Below are positions 1 through 13,359 of a DNA stretch of 64,000 nt, in pieces (within the stretch, counting starts at the first letter, position 1; every line of letters starts with the position of its first letter). Under the pieces are notes generated by a model. It was given only the letters and a program-made list of their open reading frames with translations. It was not told the origin of the DNA and did not search any database. The translations under genes were made by a program, and so were the position numbers. Source of the DNA: Bugula neritina (Eukaryota > Bryozoa > Gymnolaemata > Cheilostomatida > Bugulidae); assembly GCA_964035545.1 (NCBI GenBank), contig OZ037768.1, positions 13,454,175-13,518,174 of the forward strand, read 5' to 3'.

Positions 1-3000
1 ACTTCGAGCTAGTGCATTTCATAGCAAGTCGATGATGGGCAAGTTCAAGGCGTCTCAAGGTATGTCTACTCTGTAGTAATTAGCTGACACTGTTTGGTTT
101 AGTTGATAGGCAATTTTCCTGCAGCTTACAGTTCATTGGCTGTAACATACTGTGATACGTTTTAGGATCTGCGAATAACCGAGAATCTACCGGCAGTCTG
201 TCCACATCCTATGAGATGGAGAAATACTTGACAGTGTTGTCTTCTCTAACACCTTCTGGTAATACTAAACATGGTGGTGCAGATACAACGGGTATGTCCA
301 ACACCATGTCTATGACACTCACCCCTTCTTCATCATATGACACCTCAACTAGGGGGTCTCCATCTCGCGCAAACACCTCGGGAATTCTTGGTGGTATGTT
401 TGATAAACGATCATCTCGGTTAGTAGGTCGTGGTGCAGCGGCTGACCATAACAAAGGGATGACACACTTCACTATGACTCATAGCTCTGGGCTAATGTTC
501 TCTGCCAAGAGTCCAAGAGGTAACTAACGCCTCGCATTTCACTGCTGTTTTAGCTAATAGCTTCAAGGAATACTAACCTGCGTATGCTATGCATTCTCAC
601 CAATGTGGTGGTCTGTGCATGTAATCCCAAGGCGCTGCTCTCTAGTATAACAAGTGGCTGATTGGTTTACAGTGATTATTTACAAAGCATGAATTGGTGA
701 AGGTCTTTCTATAAAATAATAGTTTTAATTAATCTTCTTGTAAACGGCTAATCGTGAATCTTTGCTTGATTATGCATGGCTGAAAATTTAGTGCAGAAAA
801 TTATGGCTCAGAGCAAACATACGTTTTCTTCTAATCCTCCACATAACTGGCTGAAAGTAGTGTCATTTCATCTTCCCGCCAACCAGCTAATACTCTTACT
901 TACTCTGTAGGACTCTCTGTATGGTGTTGGACATACTCTTTATTGTATTCCTTTGACTCCTGTTCAATAGATCTTTGTAGAATACTAACATAACTGACAT
1001 TTTTTATATTCAAGTGCATAAAGTATTTTTTATAATAGTATTTATACTTGTATTTTGATTAAATTTCATTACAATATGAAACCATTTAGCAATGCTGCAG
1101 CTTAACCATCAGATCAACTTCATGGTGTCACAATAAAGTGGCAAGCTATTTGTGGTACCAGTTGACTTTATGATGGCACTTTTACAAACACGACATCGAT
1201 TAGCGTAGCCTGGTTGAGCTCGGTGGGTCATGCTCCAGCATTGCTAGTTGGCGAGTTGGTTGAAGCATTTTGGCACAGCAACTGTTTTGTTATACAAAGG
1301 CATGCAGTTTGGTACTCAGAGTGTACTGTTATTGTTACTAGTTGCTACTGAAGATTTCTCCAATGCCAACACCTCCCTGTCTAGTTATCACTCATTAGTG
1401 AGTAGCCAGGGCAGGTCAGGCATTTCCACTCCTCCATCACGGCCCCCAAGGCCACCGCGTACGTCTTGGTGTTGTGCTTGACTCGTTCCCGTTACACTGT
1501 TGAACAGTTTTACTTTTTTGTTGCTTCCACAAAGCGTTTTGATGTCATTTGTTTTTAAAAAAAAGTGTTGTATATTAATTTTCATCCAGAAAAATTAGTT
1601 TGCAGTTCCCAAGTTGGTGACATGATTTATTATAAATAATTATATCAACCTGATAATCTAATAGCGTTAGTAGCCTGTGCAAAACACACTACAGGAGAGA
1701 TAAATGGATAAAATGTGAGACTGGTAATAAGTTGTTCAGTTGACATCCTGTGATTCTAGAACGGAGAAACTCAGTGACCTCATATACTATTGGTGGCGCT
1801 GGCAGCAAGCCGGAGTTTTCTTCTCATTCATCTGCCAAAACCACAGCAACTGTTGATAGACGAGGCCAGGCAGAGCAAGAATTTGGTCAAGCCTCACTCT
1901 ATATTCTGTGTGAAAAAAATCAGTCAAAGGTAAGGCCATTATATTGCGAGACAGATTTAACAAAAATGTTTGTTATAACATCATTTATTAATAGAGCATT
2001 TATTAGTAACTAGCAGAAAATTAATCAATGTTGTTGATTACGCACCTGCTTGTAAAACACTCTCAAAATTTGTGCAAATGCTGTGTTCATGTTAAGCTGC
2101 CTCTGTAAACTAAAAGTATAACATCAGTACATATATTGTATATGTATATAACCAGGCGCTGCTTTATATCATATAATATAAACATTCCTTGTGGTCTGCA
2201 TGGCACTGCCATACAAGTATCTTTGTTCTGCTGATACAACTACTGTGTATCATGGCTTGTCAGACTCTACTTTCAATGTATACGTGTAGGGAATGAAGAC
2301 GGAGCACCTGCACAGGTGTGAGTTTGTGTCGGTAGACTTCAGAGACGTGGCCAGCGTGAAGCTGAGCTACAAGAAACTGATGAGAGCCTGTGTACCAGGC
2401 GTGCTGTCTAACCTTCCCGAACACTCCTTCAACAAACTAGTGGATGAGTCGGGGTGGCTGACGCAGGTATACTTTGTGTCTCAAAGAAAGTTCTGTTTTT
2501 TAACTCTTGTAGCTACATAAGCAATGCTTTTCTCTGTATAATTCTGGTATGAATCGTACTAAGATTTGACTACTAGTAGTAGCAGTTGTGTACTTTATGG
2601 TGTTCATACAGTTATATACATGGAGTTGTTATATCTTAAAACTTATATTTGTAGATTCAAAGTATACTGCAGTATGCTGGAGCTTGTGTTGACTTGCTGG
2701 ACACACAGGGTGCCTCTGTTATTCTGGCTCTAGAGGATGGGTGGGATATCACTTCTCAGGTGAATATATGGCTATGTGAATATATAACTGAGTGAATATA
2801 TAACTGAGTGAATATATAACTGAGTGAATATATAACTGAGTGAATATATAACTGAGTGAATATACGACTGTGTGAATGTATGCTGGCAACAAATAGTGTT
2901 TATTCTTTTTGCCAGGATTTAATGATATATTAATGGCAGTTGTGCATAGAATGGATAAAGTAATGGCATGCTAGCAATTCCAGTAACTCATCCTATAATC

Positions 3001-6000
3001 CCATGCGTTTTTCTAGATAATAAGTGTTGCTGAGCTGCTGTTAGACCCATACTACAGGACGTTTGAGGGTTTCCACACTCTCATTGAGAAAGAGTGGCTG
3101 TCCTTTGGTCACAGGTTTTCTCACCGCAGCTACCAGACAGTCAACAACCAGAGCAGTGGGTTTGCACCAGTGTTTCTGCAGTTCCTCGATGTGGTTCATC
3201 AGATCCACACGCAGTTCCCCATGTCCTTTGAGTTCAACCAGTTCTACCTCAAATTCCTTGCCTACCACCATCTTTCCAGCAGGTTCAGAACCTTCATGTT
3301 GGACTGTGAGTGTGATAGACTAGAAGCCGGCTGGCTGTTGGATGACCGACCTAGAATAGGTGAAACTTCTCTCACATGTACTCTGTGTGCACAGTTGGTT
3401 ATCTGTTGGTCTGTTACTTAGGAGCAGTAGTGGAGAAATTGAGATAGCCTAAATTCTTTGAATTTCCTTATACATTTTGGTTTGGGGTGCAAGTTGAAAT
3501 TCTTGCGAGAACATAACTGCTTTTGCTACATTTCTAATCTAGAACACAGGCTTTTCTCAATTTCTTCTTTACTGCACCTACCTCGTCTAGGAAATTCATG
3601 TAAAGAGCTAATAAATTAGATTCGAATTTATAGCTGTAATCAGCACTACATCTAATATATACAGTTATTTATTTATCTATATACATACATATATCTATAT
3701 ACATATATCTATATGCATATATAACTTGAATGGTAGTTTTTATTACATATTTACAGTATAATTGTATAGTAATTCATGTGTTGGCATATTGTTAGGAATG
3801 GCTGCTGCGGAGTTTACAGCTAACATGGGCAATAGCCTGTGGGACTACGTAGACCTGCATAGGGCTAAGTCTTCTGTGTTCCACAATTTCTTCTATCTCA
3901 ACGAAGAGCTTCAAGAGAATGTAAGAATATCTTTTTATATGGTTTGCTGCAGTACCATTGTTGTATTGAGTTAGCAGACATTGTGAAGTATTTCAGATAG
4001 CATAGGCTGGGATCCTACTTAATTATCTTGGTTTGGTGCAGGTGCTGAGGCCCCATTCAAACATGGCTAATTTGGAGGTTTGGGATTACTATTTGGAAGA
4101 GAACTTAGCCCACGGTCCACCGTATGATTTAGAGCTAGTCAATAAGGAGACGCAGCAACACTCTAGTGAGATGGCTTTTGGGGATGACAACTTGGAGCAT
4201 TCTGGCAGAGTTACCATCAATAATTGCTATGATAATGTTGGGCTGAAGATGCCTCATGCCTTCAGCTCCTACCTTCAAGTACTGTTATTACTATATTGTA
4301 TTATATGTAGTTCAAAAACACTTCAAACGTTTTTAACTTTCTGATCTAATCTTCATCTACAAATCAAATAAGAAAAATCTTACGTTATGTTAATCTAACA
4401 GGTAGCTAATTTTAGTATTCAACAGATAACACTTGTTCATCTCTTGCAGGAGATTTCTGGGATAGAGCAGGAGCTGAACCAGTTTCCTGGGAAGTGGAGT
4501 GACGTTGTGGACAGACTGCAACAGCCACAGAAGGATATTTTCCGCAGACAGTATTCTCTAAGTACCAGATACTCGAGGTCACACGGTAGAAATGTACACA
4601 AACGGTCTACCATTGAGTTTTTAGGTATTTTGATATAATTATAAGCTATTTTATACGGTGTTGGTAGAATATTTCAAAGTAGCTTATTGCCAAGGTGTAT
4701 AGCTGTTTTAGCTGTGAATGGGCAATTCCGATATAGTTCACTGTTCTGCTTCCATTAATTAGCAGCGCATGCACTACACTGGATGCAATAAGCCATGCTT
4801 TAAATTAGTTATCGTTAGTAGCTCATTTCGTTATCTTGAAATAGTATTGGAGTTAGTTGTCAATGGAGTTGTGAAAGTAGCTACAATATGTTTCTGGTTA
4901 ACTTTTTATTGACGCCGCTTAGACTAATTGTCATACATTGTGTTAATGCTGCTTTTGAACAGAATACCTGTTGACTGCAACTTGAGTTTGTATATCCTCT
5001 CTAGCTATGTAGATTGGGTGCAAAGCTTGGTAATCATGACTCTCTTTATGTTTTCCAGTGAAGGGGAAGATGCTGCCACAAGCTACAAAGATGTTTAGCC
5101 AACCCCATTCATTTGAAAAGTATTACTACAATACACCGCAAAGCTGTGACTATTGCTCACATATTCTGTGGGGCTTTATGAAAACCGGTTAGTGTCTCCT
5201 TAGTATGGGTTATTTGTACTTAATGTAGTTTATTTCATGAGTTACATGCATGGCGTTCAGAGGCAGTTAGAGTATTGTGTTCTTGCAGGACTAAAATGCT
5301 CTGGGTGTGGATACAACTGTCATGAGAAGTGCATGTCACATGTGCCTAAGAATTGTACCAGTAACAGACTAAAGGGTGAGGCTGGTGGAAGTGACGGTAC
5401 CAACAATGCTTCTGGTACTGAGTCTACCAACTCCGCTCTATCTCCTAGTGATGGTAAGTAACTCCTTCCTTCAACTATGTGCTCCAATCAAATTGTAGCA
5501 CATTGAGGTTTGTTTAGCCAAGCTCAATAATTCCTTCTAGTAATTATTCAATTATGTTTAATATTATATACGATATTTACCATTTATTTACTGAATTATT
5601 GTTACTTATTACTATTTACAGAAGAAAAAGCTATCGTTGATGTATCCAGTTCTAAATCAGAGCAAAGATCAAAAACCTTTGAGGGGTATCTTTATAAACA
5701 AGGAGCTCTACTCAAAGGCTGGAAGGCGAGATGGTTTGTTCTGGACTTCATGAAACATCAGGTTGGTAGTACTCTTGTGGAGTAGTGACTTTAGCTGCTG
5801 TATTCTTGATATCTCATATTGTATGTTGGATATCCCTTCCCCAGCTGTATTTAGTTAGCAAACTGGCGTGTGCGTGCGCACCTTGTACTTTGTAGTTCAT
5901 TGCTTTTAACTTATTTTGTAAAAAAATATTCTAGGGTTCTTAGGAATTAACGTTGAGTTCTGTACATAACAAAATGCTGTTTGGGTATAAAGTAAGCTAA

Positions 6001-6982
6001 CTGTCCAATATTATATATAAATAAATGATATCAAGTTTTCTCCTTTTTTCTGTTTATGTACTGTTTTTTTTTCTGTTTATGTACTGTAAGTACTGTTTAT
6101 GTACTGTAAGTACTGTATATATACTGTAAGTACTGTATTTATATTGTAAGTACTGTATATATACTGTAAGTACTGTATATGTAAACACTGTATATGCACT
6201 GTAAATATTGTATATTATGTACTGTACATGTGCTGTATGTGTAGGTCTAAAGCATTTTAATAATCTGCAAATGATTTCAAAGTCCTAGTAAGTTTACACC
6301 TATTGCTACTGGTAAGCTTTAGGTTTAATCTGCTACATCTAAATATTGGTAACAGACCCCAGTGTTTACCATTAGAATGTGCTCAACAATGACACTCACT
6401 TATGCATGTTATTTCAGTTGAGATATTACGACGAGAAGGATGACACACATTGTAGAGGATTCATTGAGCTAGCTGAGGTTGTCCATGTATCATCTACCAA
6501 ACCTGTACCAGGCGCACCTAAAAAAGCTGATGAAACTGCATTCTTTGAGGTAAAGGGATTTAGCATCACGATCAAACACCTCTGCTATAAACCTTTGCTT
6601 CTTACCTTGGAGGGACTTAATCCTGATCTATGTCATAGGATAGCACGTTGTATTATGCAGGCCACTGTATTATATGCCAAATCAACATTAATAATTATTG
6701 TAGCGTTTATTAACGGTTGCCAATGATTTGGTTTGAACTTGTTAACATTTTAAAGTTGCATGTATTCTTCACTGAAAACTAATTTTCTATTACTAAATTT
6801 CAAAATTTCTTGCATATAGATATTTCTTTTTAATCATGTTACATAAAATGTTGAAGTTTCCAATTATTATATTTTTTATTCTGTAGATGAGGACTGTTAA
6901 AAGACCCTATGTATTCCTAGCTGAAACATCGGAGATTGCTCATAAATGGGTAGACATTATACAAAACAGAATAACTAGCTAA
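1..6982 (+). CDS. SBF1/2: SBF / MTMR5-MTMR13 (myotubularin-related pseudophosphatase), 3' part
   Basis: Partial at the 5' side: the DENN and GRAM regions lie outside the window. Exons: 1-59, 166-519, 1342-1458, 1760-1929, 2290-2466, 2655-2759, 3017-3359, 3796-3920, 4042-4278, 4450-4624, 5059-5187, 5289-5453, 5622-5761, 6418-6549, 6887-6982. These encode about 840 residues with phases matching throughout. A Ser/Thr-rich linker comes first, then the myotubularin phosphatase-like domain (exons 1760-4278). The catalytic loop reads [12 protein letters not shown], so the Cys and Arg of the CX5R site are missing, as in known SBF proteins. After a short coiled linker comes a C1 zinc finger (5059-5400) with complete His/Cys spacing, then a C-terminal PH domain starting [19 protein letters not shown]. 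Family members are RAB GDP-exchange factors and adaptors for active myotubularins in phosphoinositide and endosome control. C1 before PH resembles insect Sbf. Stop is TAA at 6980-6982. Confidence 0.95.
2761..2872. repeat. 16-bp minisatellite starting at a splice donor
   Basis: Seven head-to-tail units of 16 bp; five are identical (tgaatatataactgag) and the first and last are variants. The array begins one base inside the intron, directly after the exon ending at 2759, so the real donor GTGAAT supplies the first unit. Confidence 0.95.
3421..3578 (-). mobile_element. MITE family A, copy 1 (TA target site)
   Basis: 158 bp element in an SBF intron with imperfect inverted ends (GGAGCAGTAGTGGAGAAA left; right end reads GGTGCAGTAAAGAAGAAA on the other strand), flanked by TA on both sides. 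Homologous along its length to 19714-19868 (inverted relative to that copy) and to 51690-51845. It has no coding capacity. TA duplication fits a Tc1/mariner-type non-autonomous element. Confidence 0.8.
3655..3726. repeat. AT-rich microsatellite
   Basis: Alternating atatctatatac / catata units in an SBF intron. No gene signal. Confidence 0.7.
6083..6240. repeat. 20-bp minisatellite, degenerating rightward
   Basis: Five 20 bp units of the form actgtaagtactgtatatat between 6083 and 6182, followed by shortened variants to about 6240. Lies in the long intron that splits the SBF PH domain. Each unit contains GTAAGT, a consensus donor-like word. Confidence 0.85.
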
Positions 6983-8754
6983 ACCCAGCTGTGTGTTCTC
7001 AGTTGTGGAGTTGGAGTGGTTGCAGATGGCCACTAAGTAACTAGTGATTACTATGAATCTCATGAGATCTTGTTTCTTTCGAGGGCATTGCCAAATTATT
7101 CTTGTGCCAATGTTTTCCTGAAAATGAAATCATATTTTACACTTAGATGCTGCACAAGGTTAAGCTACAACCATACTGATATATTCAAACTCTCTATTGT
7201 ATGTGGTATTTGGCTGTTTGAGAACAGAAAAATTCAATAGTGCAAAGTTATATTCATCAAGTCATGTAGTTCAAATCGTGTTCTATTTTATTTTTCGCTC
7301 AATATAGTTGCAAATAATGTAGGCATTTGATACTCAAACTGGTGTTTTGCTCAGGATGTAGTCCTTCTAGAAATATTATTCTAGTTGTTGGTTACTAGCA
7401 GATTTATTAAAATAATTAATATCTTATAATATGGGTTCTATAGGAGTGGTGTATTATGTGAATTGTGTGGTGTTTACTAGGATTTATATTCTCCCAAGTC
7501 ATTTGTCTCTTCAATATTTAAATCATGCCATGCGCAACAATAGTATGGTTGGTTGCTATGTGTTCTTACTGCAGGCACCTACATATATTTAATTTCACAA
7601 AATGGGCTAGGTATACATATTTTATAGACTTTTATCACAACAGTCAGTCTAATACCATTACCTGAAATCTAATAGCTGATTGAATATGTAGGTCAATTCT
7701 TATTGTACAGTGTAAAATAGCAATATCAATAAAATGATTTATTTACTTGTAAACCATATTTTAACTTGTCTATTTTTAATAAGACACCTTCTCTTTTTTG
7801 AATATTTTATTAATAAAATTATATTGAAAATTTTTGTGTGGCATTGAAAATAAATTTAGAATAGCTGCTGTTTATTACCATCAGCAGTTTCAGAAAAATA
7901 ATTACAAACCACAAAAAAGTGGAAACTACATTTTTTACTTTGTCAAACCAACACTCCTCAAAATACTTAGAAAGGTGATATAAAGTTATAAAACTAAGGC
8001 CTACAGTTATTCAGAAAATCATCTGGAAGTCTAAGATATGAAAGGTATTTGGTACAAATTGACTAAGTAGATTTGTGTAATTCTCTGCCCTTCACAAGCA
8101 ACTTCAAAATTCCTCTTTTCAACAAGGCCATCATGATAACACGCAAGTTTGCATTAGTTGAGCAGCTTGTCCTTCAATATAGTTGGCTAAAACATATAAG
8201 CGGGAGTTAATTGTAACTGTGTGCAATGTGTTCACTACTACCACCACATTACGTACAAAATACATTATAACTTGTAATCATTAGCTGCTATTAGACGCAC
8301 ACTGCTTGTGGCATTGTAATTAATGAGTAGGATTATGGTCATCCTAAGAATAAAAACATTTTTTACTCTGATGACCACAATGTTGAGCAAAAGATAATTG
8401 TTCCACTAGTCCAAATTATTTTACTGGTTGTAACAATATTTTAAACAATATTAGCTCTCATCAGATTTATTTTACCATTTATTATTGCTAGTAACTTAAT
8501 TTATTTTGCCTTATCAACCACACCACAGCTTGAGTAGACTTCATGTCCATGGACAAAACTAAATAGGACATGAAAGCTAATTTTAAACTATTAGCTGAAA
8601 AGAGAAATCTAGCTACATGCTAAGAGAAAGAAACTGAGCTGGCTAGAACTACATGTAGATAGTGCACAAACCTTACCCACAAAGCAAAAAGTGCTAACAG
8701 AAAGTTAGATTTAAAATCACAATTAGGTTTTGAAGCAAAGCTAATGCATACCTA
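6983..8754. other. Convergent 3' untranslated / intergenic stretch (SBF and BAX)
   Basis: No coding signal. Holds the SBF 3' UTR (probably to about 7750) and the BAX 3' UTR on the other strand. Several TTTATT motifs (AATAAA on the minus strand) occur near 8465-8505 and could end the BAX transcript. Confidence 0.6.
7728..7733 (+). terminator. Candidate SBF poly(A) signal AATAAA
   Basis: Exact AATAAA about 745 bp after the SBF stop, followed by T-rich sequence. I saw no equally well placed exact hexamer earlier in the presumed UTR. Confidence 0.5.
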
Positions 8755-11700
8755 TTAGGGTTTGGAGTATTTTTTATATACGAATAAAGCTGAAAGTATG
8801 CCAGCAAAAAACACACCTACAGCCTGGCCTGTTGACGAACCAAAGTACTCTTGGATTGCACTCTGTATAAAACAAACCACAACAACTTTAACAAAGCATA
8901 CATCATTCAAGAATAGAAATAAAAGTGCAAATTCTAAATGAAATAAAATTGGAAATCGTGCATTTAACATTCACAGCAAAGGCAGATAAATATACATAAA
9001 GTAATTATTGACATTATGGGGATTTGTAAATAAAATTAGCACATTGTAGAGGGGAATCATCCTGTTAGTAAGACAGGAGTATTTGCCACAGGTCAACAGA
9101 ATATAATCACAACACGGCACTAGAGGCAACCAATGATAGATCTATTAAAATAAAACAATTACCCAGCCGCCTCTTGATATGATCCAGCTGGCAACATAGT
9201 CTCTAATAAACTTTACAACCCATTCTATAATTGTGCGTATTATTGGAACATTTGATATCGCCTGAAACATCAATACACAATTTCTAAAGTTTTAGAGAAA
9301 CACTGTAAAAAAACAAAAAGGTAGTATGTAATTGTCAGCAGAAAATTTCTTTTAGTTATTGTTAGTACCTTTTTGGCCATTTTATATGCAAAATAAAATA
9401 ACATAACAACTCGTCCCCAATTGAACTGTCCGTCATCAAATATTTCTCTGGCAACACTTTGAAACGTTGACTGAGGAGATTCTATAGAGACGCCATCTAT
9501 CATGCTACAGTGTGAAAACAGCACATAACTTTAGTGAGACAAATCCATATGATATACAGACCTTGAAAACAGACTTCAATGCTACACTAGAATAATATAC
9601 GACTTTTGCATGCACATATATGAATAATAAAAATCCATTAGCGAGGGTTGTAAAGATCAAGAGTATTTCAAACCACTTGATTTTAAAATAAAGTTTTATG
9701 CAAGATACAAGTATCAGATGTAGAAATCTTGATGATGACAGGTGATAAAATTGATATTAGCTACATTACATTGTATGATAAGGTTTTATGCCATCAAATA
9801 TTTATGGAATAAAACACATGTTTAGTATACTAAGCATAATTATAGTTTATTTATACAACTTACAATTAATTACTACATGAACTTTAACCGTATATGACAC
9901 TAGTTTATATATCTAGATTATATTACATTACTATAACATAAGCTACTACACACATCATTAGCATAAGTAATACATCAAACAAATAAATATATTACAATTA
10001 TTATATAATTATATAGCAAATGATATTATAAAATGAATAATACTCTTGTAATCTGTAATCCATATCTAGCTCGTCTCCTATCTGCCTCAGAGCTGTCGCT
10101 ATTTCTCGAAAGTTTTCTCCAACAACTGGAGGGCCTAACAAACAAGCAGTTTAAAAGTTTTATCTTGTCATACAGCATAATGAAGAGATTAGGTAACCTG
10201 AAGTATCACCCAAAAGTTAGAGAAAATATATGCAGGCCGATGTCAGACACTTTGCAATGATTGAAAAAAGATGTGATGGACTTTTAGTAAATAATGTGAA
10301 GTTCAAATATCTGATTGAGCAGCACAAATAGCCAACCATTTCACCTACTCATGTTTTGTTTTCCTTCTGCTCCAATTTTACAATTATAATAAGTTTTCAG
10401 TTTTATTGTGAATATAACAAAAAGTTAAAATTAAATTTACGCCTTTCTTATTCAAATTTATACAAACACTATTACATTATTAAATTTATTAGATAAGTTA
10501 GTAAGTGATTTTCCAAGTTATAGTCAAACAGACAAACGAACCAATAATTTACTAGCTTAATCATTGCATAATAGCAAAACTATTCAATTTAATGTTATTG
10601 AATTTATCAACATGTCTCTTCAAAGTACAATGGCAAAAAACTTTGCAAAAACCATAGTAAATCTTTGAATAAAACATTTTACATCCAAATAGTGGCAAAA
10701 AATCATTTGAGTGTCGTTTCATTTCAAAATTATAAAAGAAATTTCTTCCCAGTTTATAAATTTCAAATTAGTAGTACCAGTAAAATTTGCTTTAATAATG
10801 TATCAAGCTCTTCATTTAAAACAAAACCATATAATATTATATTTTAACACAAATCATTCACATGGATAGGCTATGTGACCTGCTACTATGAAAATTCACT
10901 GGTCGCTTTAGTTACTAAATCAACATTAAACAAAGATATATTCAAGGTATGGTGTCGCAGCTATAGCTTAGTGTTATTTAAATAATTGATGAGTAGATTT
11001 TAATAACTGAAACTGCAAAATAAAACAAATTGAAATGTTTTTGAAAAGATATATTGTAATTGGTTCTTGGTAATACAAAAACTGATTAGAACAGTCAAGT
11101 AATTTTAGTGGTCTATGTATATTCGAATAATTACCAGACATTTTCATACAAACTTAGTTATTTCATTGAGTTGGTATTTAGAAATAATGTGAGGTTGTCA
11201 TATAAACAGAATAGGAAGAAGACATATTAGTAGATTTTCATAAGCTGCATGCGGTCCAATAGTAAAAGTAAGCTAGAATTAGCTCTAACAATGTACCTCG
11301 TGGTGTACCAGGCTCATATAGGTCTTCCTCTCTAATTTGATCACCTAACCCATCCTGCTGTATTCGATCTTGTATAAAATGGGTCATTAAAACTCTTGCT
11401 TGATCTCCAATTCTTTGCCTGCCACTGTCAGATTCATCTGCATCCGAATAATCTACAAAATAAAAACATATATTAAAGAAACTCTAATACGTTTAGGCCT
11501 ATGTAGTGAGTAGCAGTAAAATTTCCTAAACTAACATTTATTTCAACATAGAGCAAAAAATTGTATGGTAATATTTAAAATAAAAAAATTGCAGAAACTT
11601 AAAAATAATTACTAACTATAATTTATTGAGTCCTGCTTATATAGCCACTGATTTCAAAAAATTTTAAACAGCAACATGAAGGCAGTGTATACTAATTATA

Positions 11701-11872
11701 AACTTATGTTAATGACACAGTTTTTAAAACTAAGTAATAGTCAGTATATAAATGGGCAAATATCTATAAATGTTCCAACTTAAAGTCTCTGGATGCAAAG
11801 GATACCTTCAGGTGCATTCCACCAAGGATTTGAACTTCTATCATTTGTTCTATCTCTGCCTCCTTCAGCCAT
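8755..11872 (-). CDS. BAX: BAX-like pro-apoptotic Bcl-2 family protein
   Basis: Complete, 218 residues in six exons (transcript order): 11872-11806, 11452-11297, 10134-10044, 9504-9369, 9261-9163, 8862-8755. Helix 1 is at about residues 43-55 (LMTHFIQDR). The BH3 motif LRQIGDELD is at 90-98, BH1 (DDGQFNWGRVV) at 128-138, BH2 around WIISRGGW at 176-183, and a hydrophobic C-terminal tail anchor with basic end (YKKYSKP) at about 195-218. Domain order and the conserved NWGR match BAX better than BAK or BOK. Family role: mitochondrial outer membrane pore formation during apoptosis. The Asp/Glu/Ser-rich N-terminus (residues 20-35) is not typical of vertebrate BAX. An acceptor-like sequence (ttcag, nine bases before the ATG) suggests an upstream non-coding exon. 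Alternative: another multidomain effector, but BH1 strongly favours BAX. Confidence 0.95.
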
Positions 11873-12169
11873 AGTTACTGCTGAATAATTACTACCATAA
11901 ACCAATACCAAGTTTATTGACTTCACTGTAAGTGCAAGGATCTCAACTTTGTTTTCAGTTCAGCGCTTTTCCTACAGTTTGATGAGAGTCAGCATGAGTC
12001 ATTAAATCCAAATTAAAGTCAGACTACAAAAAAAATAATTCAAATTAATTATGAAAGATGCAGAAAGAAAGTCAGGTTAAATTTATTAGAGCGGACAGCG
12101 TGATCATTTGCATAGGAGAACACAAAGTCAAATGGGTACCAAAAATTAGTATTACAGACTATTTCTATT

Positions 12170-12255
12170 AATATAATTACTATTAGTATTACTATTAGTA
12201 TTATGAGTATTACAGTATAACTAATAGTAATAGTACTAGTATAAGTATTAGATTT
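12170..12255. repeat. Degenerate TAGTATTA-type simple repeat
   Basis: Runs of tattagtattac words that switch to the complementary form (aatagtaatagtac), making the tract partly self-complementary. Confidence 0.7.
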
Positions 12256-12268
12256 AGTATACTCATAC

Positions 12269-12575
12269 TGTGCCTAGTTCAAACTTTAAGTTTAACCAGC
12301 AAATAAATTCAATGCAAATTAAACTTGCTTTTAGTTTCGATTTTTCTAAAAAAAAATACCAATTTTAAATCTAAGACAAAAATAAAAACTTAAACTTTAA
12401 AACTGAAAGTCATCCAGTTTCACATTGTGATTGCCATCGCCACTCAATCTAATCATTGTGATTGTGATACTCATAGTCATACTGATACTCATAGTCATAC
12501 TGATGGTGATGGTGATTGTCAAAGTAAGCTGAATTTAAATTTAAACTTAAGAGTTAATATTTGATTTTAGGCACA
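12269..12575. mobile_element. Putative inverted-end element (MITE-like)
   Basis: Ends TGTGCCTA and TAGGCACA are exact inverted copies, with weaker inverted similarity inside (tttaagttta versus taaacttaa). The interior includes a degenerate tcatactgatac tract. No clear target duplication, so the boundaries are tentative. Confidence 0.4.
12430..12525. repeat. Degenerate GATACTCATAGTCATACT tract
   Basis: Imperfect tandem repeats built from GTGATT/GATACTCATAGTCAT words; related tracts occur at 13540-13660 and 39950-40075. Confidence 0.7.
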
Positions 12576-13359
12576 GTAACAATAAAATATAGAACACGCT
12601 AAAGTCGACAACATCAATTTGAACAGAATTAGGTACATCTACGTGCTATGACGTTTAGTTATTGTTACATTTACATAAAATTTTATAAATTAGATACTTT
12701 TGCTTTCGTTTTTATCTTTCTACCGGAAGATTGTATATGATCTCTGCTAATAAAAACACCTTATGTTCAATTAGTTTCGTCGTTGTACCACAGAGGCAGT
12801 AAGTATAAAGAAGAAATAACTCCAAAGTTGAGTACGTTTACTCAAAAGAGAAAACAACTCTATATTTTACAATGTCGCAATAATAACATTAATTTTGATC
12901 AACTATATAAAATTATTAAATAATATATGTAGGGAGCACTGTACATAATATTATAATGAAAATGTATTTTTATGCAGCTGTACGTTGTAAGCATTGAACT
13001 ATAGTTTCAGTTCAGTGGTTGTAAGTGTAAGAGTTTTTTTACAGTTATCTTCTTTATTGTATCGACAACAAATCAGTAAAAAGTTTAGTTTTGTTATTGC
13101 TACGATGTCGAAACTCGTTTTCGATGTAGCAAACCGCTTAGTAAGCCTATCGTGATATGTGCCCTTTGACCCTTGAAGTAAGCCAAGTTGGTTTCGGTTT
13201 ATGTTTGAACCTCACCTTTTTGACTAGGCACATATTTTTTAATAGCACTAGTCGTAACGAATACTTATAGCTAAAAATGTTGTTCGTTTATAAAATAAAG
13301 CACCCACTTACAAGTCCAAATTAAGCAAAAATGTATATCTTTTCGGCCAATAGTAATAA

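Noticed and set aside
2761-2872. Possible CRISPR-like direct repeat array
   Set aside because: Units are contiguous with no spacers, in an animal intron; it is a minisatellite.
7881-8700. Searched for a small gene between SBF and BAX
   Set aside because: Only AT-rich sequence with no reading frame of note; it fits two convergent 3' UTRs.
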